DNA of 32,159 nt from a bacterium. Its GTDB lineage: Bacteria > Desulfobacterota > Anaeroferrophillalia > Anaeroferrophillales > Tharpellaceae. The position numbers and the translations under genes are program-made. Below, in pieces: positions 10,402 through 20,100 of this stretch. The notes under the pieces are model-generated. The model was given only the letters and a program-made list of their open reading frames with translations, searched no databases and was not told the DNA's origin. The DNA lies in NCBI GenBank assembly GCA_029932385.1, contig JAOZQE010000011.1:1-32159 (forward strand), given 5' to 3'. Position 1 is the stretch's first letter. Each line of letters starts with the position of its first letter.

Positions 10402-10476
10402 TAAGAATAGTTAGAGTTTAAAAAATTTGTTTGTCCTACATTTTTCGGGACAGTTCCGAATACAATAAAAAAGATA

Positions 10477-10511
10477 AAGGCACAAAGTTTTTCTGATTTA
10501 CTTTGCGCCTT
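10477..10511 (-). terminator. Candidate Rho-independent terminator downstream of the acidic protein gene
   Basis: AAGGCACAAAGT…ACTTTGCGCCTT inverted repeat; on the minus strand it is followed by TATCTTTTTTATTG. Confidence 0.6.
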
Positions 10512-10581
10512 CAACTTCTTAAGTTTTTCCATTTTCAGGATCGCTGACAACTGCAGCCCGGAATCACAGAGGTAAAACTAA

Positions 10582-10724
10582 AGGGTACCTTGAAAAATTG
10601 CCTTTTTCCCCAATTGCTGCGTTGAACTCAAATTTTAATCCTCAAAATACTCAATGTATTCCTGCGGTTAAAATCTTCGTTCGCCTTGCACTAGAATAAA
10701 AATTCTAATTTTTCAAGACACCCT
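10582..10724. repeat. Family-A interspersed palindromic element, copy A2 (complete)
   Basis: Terminal inverted repeats AGGGTACCTTGAAAAATTG (10582-10600) / TAATTTTTCAAGACACCCT (10706-10724), inner arms 10632-10640 / 10666-10674, central AATAC-tcaat-GTATT (10646-10660). Confidence 0.9.
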
Positions 10725-11613
10725 AAAGATCTTCGCCCTCTTCGAGCTCCAGTTTCTCTTCCAAGCGGGTGATTTCAGCCTTGATTACCTTTTCCGCCAG
10801 CGGTGGAATGACCTCCCGGGCAACCTGTTCAACAATGGTCGGAGCCAAGTCACCAATTGCCTTTATCATCTTATCCATACTGGCGTAAGTAGTCTGCAGA
10901 AGATGTTTACTCCACTCCTGGGTCATATCCTCAATCTGCTGGGAAAAATCGAGCCCATGGGGTTCAGTGAAAATGTGAGGGGTCGCAGAATCTGACACGG
11001 AATCGACCCGCAGAGGGGAAACCGGAGAACTCGGCTCAGGCCTGCCTTTGGCCTGCGGCTGCGGTTTAGTTTTGTGAGCCGCCGCCGAATCTTCGGTGGC
11101 AAGTTCATCATCGACAAGGTAATCATCCGGCAGTTCCGCCTCAGGTTCCGGGTCGCGGACACTCGCAAAAGAGAACTTCCCATCAGAACCCCCTCCGACA
11201 ACCACAGTTTCATCTAAAAGTTCATCAAATCCATCCAGGTCATCAAAATCATCGTCGAAAAGATCATCGGCATCTTCGTTTAAAAGAGAACTTTTCGCAT
11301 CATCTATTTCTCCGTTTTTACTTCCGGCAACCAGGGTTTCATTCTGAACCTTCAACCCGGCATTTTTCAACTCGGTCAGAATCGGATCACCATTAGCTAT
11401 CGAGTCTGCCATATCCAACTTGAAATAATCATCACCAGCAAATCCAGTGTCACCGGCTACCGGAGAGGATACCGTGGCAGCTTCAGCGCCAGCGGCAGGC
11501 TCAGTCAACAGACTCTTCCGAGCCCCAATTTCCGGCAGCTCATCAAGAGGCAAGCCCTCTTCAATAATGTCGGTCAGTTCAATAATCTTAACAGCGGCAT
11601 CGGTCTTTCCCAT
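10723..11613 (-). CDS. Acidic, low-complexity protein with predicted disordered N-terminus and amphipathic C-terminal helix; function unknown
   Basis: DADDLFDDDFDDLDGFDELLDE acidic tract, P/A/S-rich linker, C-terminal DLAPTIVEQVAREVIPPLAEKVIKAEITRLEEKLE; only long ORF, plausible RBS (gaggag). Confidence 0.75.
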   Translation of the reverse strand: MGKTDAAVKIIELTDIIEEGLPLDELPEIGARKSLLTEPAAGAEAATVSSPVAGDTGFAGDDYFKLDMADSIANGDPILTELKNAGLKVQNETLVAGSKNGEIDDAKSSLLNEDADDLFDDDFDDLDGFDELLDETVVVGGGSDGKFSFASVRDPEPEAELPDDYLVDDELATEDSAAAHKTKPQPQAKGRPEPSSPVSPLRVDSVSDSATPHIFTEPHGLDFSQQIEDMTQEWSKHLLQTTYASMDKMIKAIGDLAPTIVEQVAREVIPPLAEKVIKAEITRLEEKLELEEGEDL

Positions 11614-11645
11614 CTTGATGCTCCTCTTTTACGAGTGGTTTTTTC

Positions 11646-11670
11646 AAATTCTAATTTTTCAAGACACCCT
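11646..11670. repeat. Solo right end of family-A element (A3)
   Basis: AAATTCTAATTTTTCAAGACACCCT identical over 25 nt to the right end of A2. Confidence 0.8.
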
Positions 11671-11755
11671 TTATAAAAGATGAATCTGATTATCCGCGGT
11701 CTAATAGCGCAAAAACCGGAAAAAAACAAGTAGCTCAAGTTAAGATGAGCGGCAA

Positions 11756-12799
11756 TTAGAAAATTCCGGCGACCTGGGTCTGACAGCGCGGACATTCATG
11801 CCCGAAAATTTTATTTTCAACCACCCTGAAACCGTAACGTTCTATCAATAGTTCTCCACATTGATGACAATATGTACTCTCGCCGCCAACTCCCGGACGA
11901 TTACCCTCGAAAACATATTTCAAACCTGCTTCGAGTCCTATATCACGGGCTTTTTTCAGGGTTTCCGGTGGCGTTGGAACCACTTCAGTAAGATTGTAGA
12001 TGGGGAAAAACCCGGTAACATGCCAGGGAATCAGGGGTGATACCGAAACCAGAAAACGGGCCAGCTCCCGAAGCTCGGAAGCTTTGTCATTATAACCGGG
12101 GATCAGCAGGGTTGTGACCTCAACCCAGATCCCATGGGCAACAAAATCAGCGATGGTTTCCAGAATCGGGGCCATGCTGGCCGCCCCGCAGACCCTGCGG
12201 TAAAAACTGTTCGACCAGGCTTTAAGATCAATGTTGGCCCCGTCCAGTAACGGGTACAGAGACTTTCTCGCAGCCGCTGTCAGATAACCGTTGCTAACCA
12301 TCAAATTGAGCAGACCTTGCTCACGCCCTAAGGTTGCAGTCGCCCGCATCAATTCAAAATAGACCGTCGGTTCAGTATAGGTGTAGGCCAGTGACTGACA
12401 ACCGGTGGCAATCGCTTCACGAACCAGCAATTCCGGTCGCAGATGCCGGCCGGCAAGTTTTTCCATACGATGCGGCATCTGCGAAATTTCATAGTTTTGA
12501 CAGTGCCGGCAGTTGAAATTACAGCCCGGAGCGGCTAGAGAATAACTTTTACTGCCCGGCAGAACATGATAGAAAGGTTTTTTCTCAATCGGATCGACAT
12601 GGGTCGCGATAACCAGATCGGCCACCTCCGTGTAGAGAACCCCCTCAAGGTTCCGCCGAACCCCACAGATCCCGGCCTGACCCGGCCGGAGATAACAGTG
12701 ATGCGCGCAGAGTTCACAACGAACCCGATTTTTCGCCAATCTGGTATAAAGTTCAGCTTCCCGCACGATTAACTCTCCTTGAATAATTTTCTCCCGCAT
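11756..12799 (-). CDS. amrS: AmmeMemoRadiSam-system radical SAM enzyme (AmrS-like)
   Basis: CELCAHHCYLRPGQAGICGVRRN, radical SAM CNFNCRHCQNYEIS, LAYTYTEPTVYFELM, C-terminal CHQCG…CPRC ribbon. Confidence 0.9.
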   Translation of the reverse strand: MREKIIQGELIVREAELYTRLAKNRVRCELCAHHCYLRPGQAGICGVRRNLEGVLYTEVADLVIATHVDPIEKKPFYHVLPGSKSYSLAAPGCNFNCRHCQNYEISQMPHRMEKLAGRHLRPELLVREAIATGCQSLAYTYTEPTVYFELMRATATLGREQGLLNLMVSNGYLTAAARKSLYPLLDGANIDLKAWSNSFYRRVCGAASMAPILETIADFVAHGIWVEVTTLLIPGYNDKASELRELARFLVSVSPLIPWHVTGFFPIYNLTEVVPTPPETLKKARDIGLEAGLKYVFEGNRPGVGGESTYCHQCGELLIERYGFRVVENKIFGHECPRCQTQVAGIF

Positions 12800-12900
12800 G
12801 ACAAATTTTTATTGCATTTTTAGTGCTGGTTGGGTATTTCATCTGATTCATATTTTTTCTTAACCAAAATAGATCCCAAGCGCGACAAGAGGAAGGTATT

Positions 12901-14478
12901 ATGGCCACCATCAAACAAGCTCTGATAAGTGTCTCCGACAAGGACGGCATTGTTGAATTTTCACAGAAACTGATCGCTTCCGGGGTTCGTATCCTCTCAA
13001 CCGGCGGTACGGCCAGGCTTTTACGTGACAATGGTTTAGAAGTAGTTGAGGTCTCCGACTACACCGGCTTCCCGGAAATGCTCGACGGCCGGGTAAAAAC
13101 CCTGCATCCGAAGATTCATGGCGGTCTCTTGGGCCGCCGCGACCTGCCGGAACATGTCGCCAAGATGAAAGAGTACGATATCGAAGAGATTGATATGGTA
13201 GTCGTCAATCTCTACCCGTTTGTGGAAACCATAGCCAAACCTGACTGCAGTTTTGCCGATGCAATTGAAAATATCGATATCGGCGGCCCAACCATGCTGC
13301 GTTCGGCGGCAAAGAACTACACCGCAGTCACGGTTATCATCGATCCCGCTGATTATGCTCCGATTATCGATGAAATGCAAGCTCACAATGGTGCCGTCAG
13401 TAAAGAGCGTAATTTTGCTCTGGCGAAAAAAGTTTTCGCTTCAACCGCTGCCTACGATGCCGCGATCGCCAATCATTTGGGACTTTTTCCGGTTCCGGAT
13501 GCCGTGCCGGCAGACCAACAATTTTTCCCTGAAACCTACACCTGGCAGGGCGCTAAAGCCCAGGATCTGCGTTACGGAGAAAACCCCAACCAGAAAGCGG
13601 CGTTCTACAAGGATGCAAAAATCAATGAGCCCTGTATCAGCAATGCTAAGCAGCTCCAGGGTAAAGAGCTCTCTTTTAATAATATTCTCGACAGCAACGC
13701 CGCATTTGAACTGGTTAAAGAGTTCAAGGAGCCGGCCGCGGTCTATATCAAACATACCAACCCTTGCGGCGGCGCGACTTCGAACGATGCACCTTTAGCC
13801 GAGATCCTGCGCCGGGCCCGGGCATGTGACCCGGTCTCAGCCTTCGGCGGCATTGTCGCCATTAATCAGGAGGTCGATGAAGAGAGTGCACTAGTTCTGG
13901 CGGAGACCTTCATTGAAGCGGTGATCGCCCCGGGTTTCAGTGCTGAAGCCCGAGCGGTTCTGACCGCGAAACAGGCCCTGCGCCTGCTTGAATCGCCCCT
14001 GCTCGGAGGTTATGAAGCCGGCGGCCTGGAATTTAAAAAAGTTGTCGGTGGCTTTCTTCTGCAGGAACGTGACCTGAAAGAAGATGTCAGTGACAACTGG
14101 ACTACTGCCTCTAAACGCGAACCGACAGCCAACGAACTCGCAACCATGAAATTTGCCTGGAAGATCTGTAAACATGTCAAATCCAATGCCATCGTTTTAG
14201 CGGCTGACAATTGTCTGGTCGGAGTCGGGGCCGGGCAGATGAGCCGGGTTGATTCAGTTAATATCTCCATCAACAAGGCCCAGGTGCCGACTGCCGGTTC
14301 AGTTCTGGCCTCTGATGCTTTCTTCCCTTTCCGTGACGGTATTGACGCGGCCGCCAAAGCCGGCATCACCGCGATTATTCAGCCCGGCGGCTCCAATCGT
14401 GATGATGAAGCGATCGCTGCGGTAAATGAAAATAACATGGCTATGATCTTTACCGGGAATCGTCATTTCAAACATTAG
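12901..14478 (+). CDS. purH: Bifunctional AICAR formyltransferase / IMP cyclohydrolase
   Basis: ALISVSDKDGIVEFSQKL, STGGTARLLRDNG, RVKTLHPKIHGGLLGRRD, YIKHTNPCGGA, QPGGSNRDDEAIAAVNE; RBS aggaagg. Confidence 0.98.
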   Translation: MATIKQALISVSDKDGIVEFSQKLIASGVRILSTGGTARLLRDNGLEVVEVSDYTGFPEMLDGRVKTLHPKIHGGLLGRRDLPEHVAKMKEYDIEEIDMVVVNLYPFVETIAKPDCSFADAIENIDIGGPTMLRSAAKNYTAVTVIIDPADYAPIIDEMQAHNGAVSKERNFALAKKVFASTAAYDAAIANHLGLFPVPDAVPADQQFFPETYTWQGAKAQDLRYGENPNQKAAFYKDAKINEPCISNAKQLQGKELSFNNILDSNAAFELVKEFKEPAAVYIKHTNPCGGATSNDAPLAEILRRARACDPVSAFGGIVAINQEVDEESALVLAETFIEAVIAPGFSAEARAVLTAKQALRLLESPLLGGYEAGGLEFKKVVGGFLLQERDLKEDVSDNWTTASKREPTANELATMKFAWKICKHVKSNAIVLAADNCLVGVGAGQMSRVDSVNISINKAQVPTAGSVLASDAFFPFRDGIDAAAKAGITAIIQPGGSNRDDEAIAAVNENNMAMIFTGNRHFKH

Positions 14479-14571
14479 AATTTAAGTTGCAAGTCCGGAG
14501 ATTAATATCAAACCCATAAATTCACTTTTAGATTGCCGGTTTCCGGCACGTTTGAATCAGGAGAAAACACA

Positions 14572-15849
14572 ATGAAACTTTTAGTAGTCGGCGGCGGCGG
14601 CCGGGAACATGCGTTGATCTGGAAACTTTCACAAAGCACCAAGGTCGAACAAATCTTCTGCGCCCCCGGCAATGCCGGAATCGCGTCTCTGGCAACCTGC
14701 ATTCCAATTGATGCCAACGATATTGACCGTTTGGTCGAATTTGCCCGCAATGAAGAGATCGACTTAACGATTGTCGGGCCGGAAGACCCGCTGGTCGCCG
14801 GCATTGTCGATGCTTTTGAAGAGGCTGAGCTAAAGATCTTTGGCCCGAGCCGGGTGGCTGCGGAAATCGAAGGCAACAAAACCTTCTGCAAGCAATTGCT
14901 GAAAGACAACAATATCCCGACCGGTGATTTCGCCTCCTTTGATAACCTCGACGACGCGATTGACTACGTCTACAAAAAGGGTGCGCCGATCGTGGTAAAA
15001 GCCAATGGTCTGGCCGCCGGCAAAGGGGTCGTAGTCGCCCAGACGGTTGAAGAAGCTGAAAATGCAATCAATAAAATCATGCGCCGCCGCGCCTTCGGTG
15101 ATGCCGGCAAGGAGATTATTATTGAAGAGTTTTTAGAAGGTGAAGAGGCCTCTTTTCTGGTCTTTACCGATGGCGATATCGTCGTCCCGATGGTTACCTC
15201 ACAGGATCACAAACCTGTATTTGATGATGACAAAGGTGCCAATACCGGCGGCATGGGAGCCTACTCTCCGGCCCCGGTTATATCTGAAGGTCTATTCCGC
15301 CGGGTCATGAACGACATCATGATTCCAACCGTCAAAGCAATGTCTTCCGGTGGTCGGAAATACCGGGGTATTCTCTATGCCGGGTTGATGATTAAAGACG
15401 GCATCCCCAAGGTTCTGGAATTTAACGCCCGTTTCGGTGACCCGGAGACCCAACCCATCCTGATGCGTTTAAAAAGCGACCTGCTGCCGATTATCGAAGC
15501 CTGCATCTCCGGCCATCTCGCGAAAACTATTGTCGAGTGGGATGACCGCCCCGCGGTCTGCGTCGCCATGGCTTCAGGTGGTTACCCCGGAGAGTATGAA
15601 AACGGCAAAGAGATCTCCGGCTTGAATCTCGCCGGTCGGCTCAAGGATGTCATGGTTTTTCATGCCGGCACCGCCAAAAATGAAGCGGACAAGGTTATTA
15701 CCAACGGCGGCCGGGTTTTAGGAGTGACCGCGATTGCTGAAGACATCCCTAAAACTATTGAAAAAGCCTATCACGCCGTCTCAAAGATAAGCTGGGATGA
15801 AGCCCACTACCGTACCGATATCGGCCGTAAAGCCTTAAAGAGAATTTAA
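14572..15849 (+). CDS. purD: Phosphoribosylamine-glycine ligase (start moved from ORF start 14533 to 14572)
   Basis: MKLLVVGGGGREHALIWKL, GPEDPLVAGI, GKGVVVAQ, NARFGDPETQPI; ATG at 14572 is preceded by CAGGAGAAAACACA. Confidence 0.97.
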   Translation: MKLLVVGGGGREHALIWKLSQSTKVEQIFCAPGNAGIASLATCIPIDANDIDRLVEFARNEEIDLTIVGPEDPLVAGIVDAFEEAELKIFGPSRVAAEIEGNKTFCKQLLKDNNIPTGDFASFDNLDDAIDYVYKKGAPIVVKANGLAAGKGVVVAQTVEEAENAINKIMRRRAFGDAGKEIIIEEFLEGEEASFLVFTDGDIVVPMVTSQDHKPVFDDDKGANTGGMGAYSPAPVISEGLFRRVMNDIMIPTVKAMSSGGRKYRGILYAGLMIKDGIPKVLEFNARFGDPETQPILMRLKSDLLPIIEACISGHLAKTIVEWDDRPAVCVAMASGGYPGEYENGKEISGLNLAGRLKDVMVFHAGTAKNEADKVITNGGRVLGVTAIAEDIPKTIEKAYHAVSKISWDEAHYRTDIGRKALKRI

Positions 15850-15852
15850 AAA

Positions 15853-16362
15853 ATGTCTGAGCAAATTGATATTCTGATACTGATGGGCAGTGACTCTGAC
15901 TGGGAGGTTATGAGTAACGCCGCCAAAATACTTGATGAATTCGGCACCGCCTATGAAGCCCGGGTATCCTCCGCGCACCGGACTCCGGAGAGAACCTTGA
16001 ACCTGGTTCGAAATGCTGAAGAGAGAGGCTGCAAGGTGATCATTGCCGGAGCCGGGGCCGCAGCCCATCTCGCCGGCGTTGTCGCCGGACATACCCTACT
16101 GCCGGTTATCGGTATTCCTTTGAATGCGACCTCTCTCCAGGGCATCGATGCCCTGCTGGCCACCGTCCAGATGCCGGCCGGAATCCCGGTTGCAAGCATG
16201 GCGATCGGTAAAGCCGGAGCCACCAACGCCGCCCTCTTCGCCCTGCAGATTCTGGCCTCAGCCAACCGGGAGGTAGCCGAGCAACTGGCAGCTTATCGCA
16301 AAAATATGACTGCGAAAGTTGAGAGTAAGGATAAACGCCTGCAGGAACATCGCCGACAGTAG
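15853..16362 (+). CDS. purE: 5-(carboxyamino)imidazole ribonucleotide mutase, class I
   Basis: LILMGSDSDWEVM, VSSAHRTPERT, AGAAAHLAGVVAG, NAALFALQIL; start 3 nt after purD stop. Confidence 0.96.
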   Translation: MSEQIDILILMGSDSDWEVMSNAAKILDEFGTAYEARVSSAHRTPERTLNLVRNAEERGCKVIIAGAGAAAHLAGVVAGHTLLPVIGIPLNATSLQGIDALLATVQMPAGIPVASMAIGKAGATNAALFALQILASANREVAEQLAAYRKNMTAKVESKDKRLQEHRRQ

Positions 16363-16364
16363 CG

Positions 16365-16982
16365 ATGATAACCCTAAATTATCCCTTTTCTCCATCTCAT
16401 GAGAGAGAAAGCCTGGAAATAATTGCCTCAATCTGCAGAACCGGAGGAGTTATGGTCTATCCGACTGAAACCTTCTATGCAATTGGCGGCAATGCCCTCA
16501 ACGAAAAACTTGGGAGACACATCTCAAGCATTAAAAACCGGCCGCCGGAAAAACCCTTTCCGACAGTCGTCGGCGATTTACAAAGCTTAGACAAACTGAT
16601 TAGCCACTGGCCGGAAAACGCCCGGGAAACTGCTGAAAAATACTGGCCCGGAGCCCTGACCATGATTTTACCCGGCCGGAAAACGCTGCCGGCGGCCATA
16701 ACCGGCGGCGATGGCAGTATTGCCATCCGCTGGTCCCCGCACCCGCTGATCAATGATTTGGCAAAACTCCTCCATACTCCTTTAATCTCCACCAGTGCCA
16801 ATCTAAGCCGCCAGCCTCCGGTTCGGAAAGCGAGTGCAATCGCCTTAGAAATCATTGCTGAAACCGACCTTCTAATTATTAGCGACAACGATGACGATCC
16901 GGATCCGCGACCTTCAACTATTATCGATGTCAGGGTCAATCCGCCACTGCTCCTGCGCCCGGGAGCAGTAACCATCAACTGA
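16365..16982 (+). CDS. Sua5/YciO/YrdC-family protein (L-threonylcarbamoyladenylate synthase)
   Basis: GGVMVYPTETFYAIGGNA, SIKNRPPEKPFPTVV, WPGALTMILPG, ISTSANLS, STIIDVR…LLRPGAV. Confidence 0.93.
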   Translation: MITLNYPFSPSHERESLEIIASICRTGGVMVYPTETFYAIGGNALNEKLGRHISSIKNRPPEKPFPTVVGDLQSLDKLISHWPENARETAEKYWPGALTMILPGRKTLPAAITGGDGSIAIRWSPHPLINDLAKLLHTPLISTSANLSRQPPVRKASAIALEIIAETDLLIISDNDDDPDPRPSTIIDVRVNPPLLLRPGAVTIN

Positions 16983-16996
16983 AAGGGTACCTTGAA
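16982..16996. repeat. Possible solo left end of family-A element (A4)
   Basis: AAAGGGTACCTTGAA identical over 15 nt to the left end of A2 (10581-10595). Confidence 0.5.
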
Positions 16997-17112
16997 CATT
17001 TTTTATTTGACAAATGCGGCTTGACCTGTGCTAGATTTATTCTATTGACCGGGATCTCAAACCAGAGTGCAAGATTTAAGTAACGGAGTTTAAATAAAAT
17101 GGAAAGAAGGAC

Positions 17113-20100
17113 TTATTGGCTCTGGATCCGGCCAATTAATTGCAGTAAATCTTCAAAGATATAGGGCTTGTTCAAACAGCCGCAGAAACCGTATTTTTCA
17201 TATTCGGCCATTATCGGGTCATTAGCATAACCGCTGGAGACCACTGCCTTGACTTCAGGGTCGTATTCTCGCAACAGCTTGATTGTTTCCCGACCGCCCA
17301 GGCCGCCGGGAATGGTCAGGTCGAGAATAACCAGAAAGAATTTCTCCTGCCGATAAGCTGCAAGCGCTTCCCGACCATCGTTTACCGTCACCACATCATA
17401 GCCTTGGCTCTGCAGAAACACCGACAATATCTCACAAATCAGTTCTTCATCATCCAGAACCAGGATCCGGCCGCCGGTTTGTAACTTATGGTTCTCAACC
17501 ATGACATCTTTCTTCGAGTTTGACCGGTGACCATGCAGAGCCGGCAGAAAAACTATGAAATCAGTAAACTTTCCCGGTACGGAAGAGATCGCAACATGCC
17601 CGTCATGTTTACCTATAATCGAATGAATTACCGACAAACCTAAACCGCTACCCTCGGGCCGGGTCGTAAAAAACGGATCGAACACTTTTTGTCTTATACC
17701 CGAAGCAATACCGTGTCCCTGATCTCTCACTGAAATTCTGATATAAGCCCCCGGCGACAAGGGCAGTGTTGGCATTTCGCCAACCTCAAACTGAATATTT
17801 TCAACCGTGATCGAGATGGTTCCACCATCAGACATAGCCTGTACGGCATTGATTACCAGATTCTGGATAACCTGGCTGATCTGACCGGTATCAACCTCAG
17901 CCGACCAGAGATCTTCCGCAACATCAACCTCCAGAGCGATATCTGAACCAGACATTACAAATTCGGCAGAATCACAAATAATTTCACCAAGGTCAGCTGT
18001 TTTTTTGATCGGTTCACCGCCTTTGGCAAAGGTCAGAAGTTTCTGGGTCAGCTCCGCCGCCCGATGTGATGCTTTAATAGATTTAGTGATATTCTCCCGG
18101 GCCCGTTCCGGATCCTTGATCAGGCGCAGCAAGGCAACTTCGAGGTTGCCCATGATCCCGGCCAGAAGATTATTAAAATCGTGCGCGATCCCACCCGCCA
18201 GACGGCCAACACTCTCAAGCTTCTTAAATTTCAGCACCTCTTCCTGCAGACGCTCGCGATCACTGATATCACGAAAAACCATGACTCCACCGATAATCTG
18301 ACTTTTTTCATCTCGAATTGGTGAAGCACTGTCAGCAATCTTAAAGTGCTGGCCCGAACGAGAGAGGAGCACGGTATCCTCGGAAAGCTCAAGCACTATC
18401 CCCTTGTTTACCGCCTGGGTCAGAGGATTAACTACCGCCTCCCCTGTTTTCCCGGAAACCAGCTCTAAGACCTCGCTTATCATAAGACCGGCAGCCTCTT
18501 TCTGAGACCAACCGGTCAGCTGTTCAGCGACCCGGTTCAGCAACACCACCCGACCGGCAATATCAGTAGTGATTACAGCATCTCCGATACTGCGCAAGGT
18601 TACCATCAACTGTTCCCGCTCATCTCGCAGAAGCTGTTCCAGTTTTTTAATGTCTGAGATATCCCGCCAGACAGTAAATAAAATTTTGCGATTTCTAAAC
18701 GGAATAACCGTCAATGAGACATCAGCCCAAAAATGATGGCCGGTGAAATCCTGATGCAGCCACTCAAAACGATTGGTCCCAACCGAAAATGCCTTGTTGA
18801 TTTCAAGCTCTGCTTTAACTCTGGAGGAACTCCCATCAGGTTGAAACTCAGGTGAAATCCCTGCGGGATGAATCAGCAGAGCCTCTTTACTCTCGGCTTT
18901 AAGCCCCTTAGCTGCCGCCTGATTACAGTCAAAAAATCCGTTTTCATCCAGAAGCAACATGGGATCTGTCGAATGCTCAAAAAGATTCCTGAATTTTGCT
19001 TCACTCTCCTTCAAGGCCTTTTCCGACTTCATCCGATCGGTAATATTGACGGCACTGGCTAAAACAGTAACCTCATCACCTTCACCTTCAAGGCGTATCC
19101 CGGAGATCTCCAGCCAGAATTCCTGACCCTCTTTATTCACGACGGCAACATCGTAGGCTTGCCCGTCTCCCTGACCTATACGCCGGGTCATAGCATGCTC
19201 AAGAACCATCTTCCGGTAATCCTCACGCACAATATCGAGGAAATGCATCTGCAGAAATTCACTGCGGGAGTAACCGGCCAGCTGCACACACTTTCGGTTC
19301 ACATAAGTAAACTTGCCTTTACTGTCATAGGTGTAGATCATAACCTGAAGATTTTCAGCAAAGTTTTTAAATTTCTCTTCACTTAACCGCAGTGCCTGCT
19401 CACTCTCTTTCCGGGCGGTGATATCGATAGCGGTTCCCAGGCTTACCGCCTGGCCATCTATCAAAAATTTCTCCATATGCAACTCAACCCAGATTACTTT
19501 GTCACCTTTTACCTGAAGTCTCATATCATAATGAGCAGGAACCCTCTCACCCCGTAGCCGGGCTTGGTTTCTGGAAACTGCCATTTCACGCTCTTCAGGA
19601 TGAATAATGGCAAAACCCGGCAGACCCATAAGCTCCTTAATACTGTAACCCGACAACTCAGAGGCAAAGGGATTAGCATAGAAAATTTCACCCTTTTCAT
19701 TCAAAAGATAGATTGCCGCGCGAATATTGTCGGCAAAACCGCGAAAAAGAGATTCACTCTTGCGCAGAGCCTGGTCTGCGGCCACTTTTCTACTGACATC
19801 GACGGCATTGATCAAGAGAAAGGGTTCATCCGCAGCTTCGAGTGTGACCCCGTAGATCTCCACCCAGACGGTACTGCCGTCTTTCCTCTTCATCCTATAC
19901 TCATGAGCCTCAGGAGGCTCATTGTTTCTAGCTCGAACCATGATTCGGGCCATCGCCAGGTCCCGACTCTCTTCATGCACCAGTTCAAGAAGATCTACAC
20001 CTACAAGTTCCGACTTGGAAAATCCGGAAATATCCGCGCAAGCCTGATTAACGTAAGTGATCTTACCCCGGGAGTTACTGGTTATAACCATAGAGGAGAG

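Noticed and set aside
14534-14548. TGCCGG-ttt-CCGGCA hairpin just before the purD RBS
   Set aside because: Short, with no U-tract; could occur by chance in this GC-rich context and is not supported as an attenuator.
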